NCBI GenBank assembly: GCA_034008185.1
Contig: CM067109.1
Coordinates: 60,876,801-60,940,800 of the forward strand
Reading direction: 5' to 3'
Origin: Gorsachius magnificus
Lineage: Eukaryota; Chordata; Aves; Pelecaniformes; Ardeidae
DNA length: 64,000 nucleotides
The notes beneath the pieces are model-generated. The model was not told the DNA's origin. It saw only the letters and a program-made list of their open reading frames with translations, and ran no database searches. Position 1 is the first letter of the stretch. The number at the start of each line of letters is the position of its first letter. A program made the translations under genes and the position numbers. Of the stretch, positions 60,482 to 64,000 are shown piece by piece.

Positions 60482-63400
60482 ATACCTCTGAAATATATCA
60501 GAGAATTAGCTTGTCATTTTTTTCTGCTTCCTCCTTAAAGTGTTTTGAAATTACTAATACATTACCAAGAAGCGGCTTCTTACATCTCATGCAGACTAAT
60601 TCCCCAGGGCTCCCATTATGTCGGCAACCTAAAATGATCAGTTAACAGAGCGTGTTAGCAGCAGTGAGGGGGTGAATAAAGCACTGAGAGAAGGGAAAGT
60701 AGTGTTCTGTGGCTTGCCTCCCTCCTCTTTTAGTAGCATGTCAAACATAATTATGCTCCTGTCATCTGCACCTACAAGACAGGATTTTAGTTATGATATC
60801 TTGCCTGGCACGTAGCTGCTGTTGACAGGCCCCTGTGACCCTGTTCCAAGCAGTCTGACTCTGCAGATGACAGGACCCTGGCCTAGATGCAAGAATTAAC
60901 CTTCTTAGGCAGAAAAGACTTTGCCAAGGGAAGAGGATAAAATGCAAGAGAAAGGCAGGTCACCTTGTGGCCTGGTTGGTTCTCAATAAGCAATTGCAAG
61001 AGACTTGACTTTCCACATTGTACATGAACTGCCTCAAAAATGGCTGCTGCCTGTGGACCAGGGCATGCCTTGAGGCACCAGGCTGGACAGTTTTGTGCTA
61101 CCCACACCCTCCTACCCAGGTAAGCTGTTCTGTGAAACACACATAAGATGCCAGGCAACTGACAGGAGCATAAGCATGTCACAGTGGTAAAGCTGCAAAC
61201 TTGAGTTATGTTACTCAGAAAGATAGTAAGTTGACAGAGAGATGTCATTATTCAAAGCAGATTGTCCAACTCCCTCAGAGTTCTCCTCAGCTTTTAGGCA
61301 GAAAAAGGACTGAAAATTTGACTAAAATTTTAAAATGTTCTAGTGCTGCCTGGAAAAGGAAAAGAAATAGATTACTACATCTACACTGAAATGATGCTGT
61401 CTACGTAATACTATTTCCCCAGTGCTCTGCAACAGTTACCATTTGTTTTTTTAATTTAGCAAAACGTTCATTCAGATGGGATAGAGACCTCCAATGCCTT
61501 GCAAAAATAATTTTCAGCCTTGAATGTTTGGTTTCAGGGTAGGAGAGCAAATTTGGTTCCTAAGCAAAAACCCTCTGGGTTTAAAGAGACTGAGATTTTG
61601 CAAGTCACACACTTAAGCATGGAAAAACTTTGCTTTTAAAATTCCCTGTTTGCCTTGCTTTTACTGATGGCATGTGTATTTCGAATAAGAAGCTGGCAGT
61701 ACAGCAATACAAATTTAATTCACTCACTTTACTAACCTGTCTTCTGAACATTTGAGGCCTCTAAGGATCAATGCCAGTGAAGAGCTGCCTTCCAGAGGAC
61801 ACACTTGAAACTGTGTTCAGCGATCTGCCAGTTTACAGCACACCATAAACTGAGGAAAAGCAAAGTCCTGTGGGAATGCCTTAGACCTGGAATTACCCAC
61901 AAGGTCATGAAAACACACCTGATGGAAAGCTTGCATGAGGGCTACGCTTGAAATTCTTACAGCTCAGCATGCAAGAGACTGAGGAGCAGCTGGGACATCA
62001 GATAACAGAAAGTTCATACAGGATGAGATCAGAAGCACGTTCTGAGCTAATGTTTCAAGTTCATCAGAGTTAGATAGCTCTCCCTGGAGAAGCTATTGAC
62101 ACTAATTCATGGCAGTTAGGCAACCACATAAAGCAGTGTGTCAGATTTTCTTTGGCAGGTTCATTCTGCAAGAGTATAAAATACCAAAAATAAATATTAC
62201 AGAGAGGCACATGGTGGCACAGCACGAGTTGGAAAAGCCCACAAGAACTCCCAAGAGTCAAGCCATAAGCTGACTGTGCAGGTGATCCCAAAGAAGCAAC
62301 AATAAAATCTTTATGCGCTGCTATCATTTTTTCTTTACAAGACATGTTATACAGGAAAATAATACAGACATAGTTTAGAATTTATCAAATAAGAATGAGT
62401 GAGATTATGATGCATACTGCTCTGTTTCTAATATCAAATTTAATACATTACTAAAAGACTTGAAAAATAAGAATTGCAACCCTTCCTTAACAGATCTTTT
62501 AATAGCATTTTAATATGCAAATATTGCAATTCTAAAGGTAATTTAGGTTAACTCAATTCACATATTATTTTAATTGCAAGTGTAAATCTCACATTGTAAT
62601 TTAAATAAAGAAAATATTTCTCTGGTAATTTTGAAATATTATAGGGCCTTTGATAATGGGAACCTGATATCCTTAGCATTCTCATAAGAAAAAATAATAA
62701 ATATTAATACGATTAGAGTAATCAGGGAGACTGATTAATGTGCTTATTACAGATTAAGTAGCCAAACACATACAATTGAATTACAAACCCTATGTGAAGG
62801 GCAAAGACTCGTTAGAAGTGTCGTTATCCTGTGTCTTTGAAATTACCCCATATAGAAACACGGAAATCCTGAAAGCCAGGAAAGCACATGAGCTTAGAAG
62901 GCAGAGCTTCCAGTCACGTAAAGGAAGCTGGAAACTACAGAAGAAAGTCAAAGGACGACGGGATTAGCAGAGTGGCTAAGATTATAGAGCTTCTGAAAAT
63001 TGGGAAATATAGAGGGCTCTGCACCCATTGTACAGAGGAGGCCAAGGTGGTGCAGTATGATCACCATGAAGAATTATAGTAGTTTGGAAGATATTGATGA
63101 CTGACATCAAAAAGTCTTTCTGTTTACAGACAAAACTAGTCTTCATTATGCCTTCTTTCTTCCTGACCACATAAATGAACAAATATAGGCTCTTTGAGGA
63201 ATAAGGCACCTGGCAATCCATAGACTTCCCTGTCTAATACAACTGACCATGAGATAGGTTCTTATCAGGCACTAAAGGCTGGTGGGCTGCAGACATGGAG
63301 GATCTATTTAATAAAATAAGCATGTATGTGTTCATGTATCTCTTTTGTCTTTACAGACTGGAACACTTATTCTGGTTTTAACACAGACTTGATTATAACC

Positions 63401-64000
63401 CCACACTGGCCTCAGAGAGGCATCAGCATCCTCTGGTAATTTTCCATGTGCTTTCCACACCCTGGAGGATCCAACAGTCTTGAATTCACCTGGTTAGTAC
63501 AGAAACACCACCCCCCTAGTTCCAGAGCCAGAGTCTTAGAATCTTATCTATCTGACCCAAATTGGATATGAAAGACTATACAGAAGATCTCAAAATGCAC
63601 TGTGCAGATGGTCTGACCTCTCAGACCTGTGGTTGCCCTTTGATATGAATGCAATAAAGAACACATTTGGCATTGATGTTCTTGCAAGTCGTAGATCTAC
63701 AAGAGCATCACCACATGGATAAGATGAGAAACACGTTCAAATAGGATGATAAATAGTCCCAGGAAAAAAAAATCTTAGCCACAAGGATGCTAACCACTGG
63801 CATTTTGCCATGGAGTTTAATATACCGTATATTATTTTTATTATTGAAGTACTTTCCTAATCTTCAGTAAGGTTTTTCATTGAACATCACAATGTAAGTG
63901 CTTAGCATCCAGCTGGATTTGATAGATGTACAACTGCCTTATAATATTATATAAAGTAATGTAAATTTCTATGCATAAGAAAGTGTCCTTAATATGAGTG

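Larger units (their letters stand above)
58863..64000. other. AT-rich DNA; two weak candidate exons inside
   Basis: No recognised repeat or gene to the end of the window. Candidate exons at 60,165-60,270 and 60,401-60,481 are listed separately. AATAAA at 60,675-60,680 lies downstream of them. Confidence 0.5.

Noticed and set aside
1..64000. tRNA or rRNA genes
   Set aside because: No cloverleaf-like A/B box arrangement or rRNA core sequence was noticed on either strand. A dedicated scan was not possible here.

Overview
This is vertebrate chromosomal DNA, almost certainly from a bird and probably a neoavian. Two kinds of repeat support that. There are many 5'-truncated CR1 LINE copies, several ending in the CR1 3' octamer repeat (ATTCTATG or its complement). 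There are also several LTRs opening with TGTCCTGGTTTTGGCTGGGA, a type I associate with avian genomes. The rest is AT-rich intergenic or intronic DNA. I recognise no host protein-coding gene, rRNA, tRNA or CRISPR array.

Layout: 1-8.5 kb is AT-rich single-copy-looking DNA. At 8.5-9.7 kb there is a cluster of simple repeats: an (AC)n tract, a C-run tract, a purine tract and an alternating purine/pyrimidine tract. CR1 3' ends lie at 9.93-10.11 kb (+) and 10.87-11.69 kb (-). At 19,769-25,069 there is an endogenous retrovirus: a 5' LTR, a Lys-type primer binding site, an unusual hydrophobic ORF, and gag-like, protease, reverse transcriptase, RNase H and integrase regions. It is cut off inside integrase and has no 3' LTR. 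From gag to integrase it is one reading frame, broken by five stop codons and no frameshift. The pol order and motifs are ERV-L (class III) like, whereas the primer site matches tRNA-Lys.

A 2.7-kb CR1 copy at 29.7-32.4 kb (-) carries a 550-codon ORF spanning reverse transcriptase. More CR1 copies lie at 38.7 (-), 43.7 (-), 46.3-47.8 (-), 54.3 (+, with an internal deletion) and 57.1-58.9 kb (-). Three solo LTRs related to the ERV lie at 39.1 (+), 44.3 (-) and 53.0 kb (+). The first is nested in a CR1 with a probable 5-bp target duplication. A perfect 29-bp-arm palindrome lies at 28.68-28.74 kb.

Nothing here acts together as a working pathway. The window records successive retroelement insertions. 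The most open questions are the hydrophobic leader module and hybrid character of the ERV, its modular LTR, and a few weak candidate splice-bounded open segments, chiefly 56.7-60.5 kb, which could be exons of an unrecognised transcript or chance.
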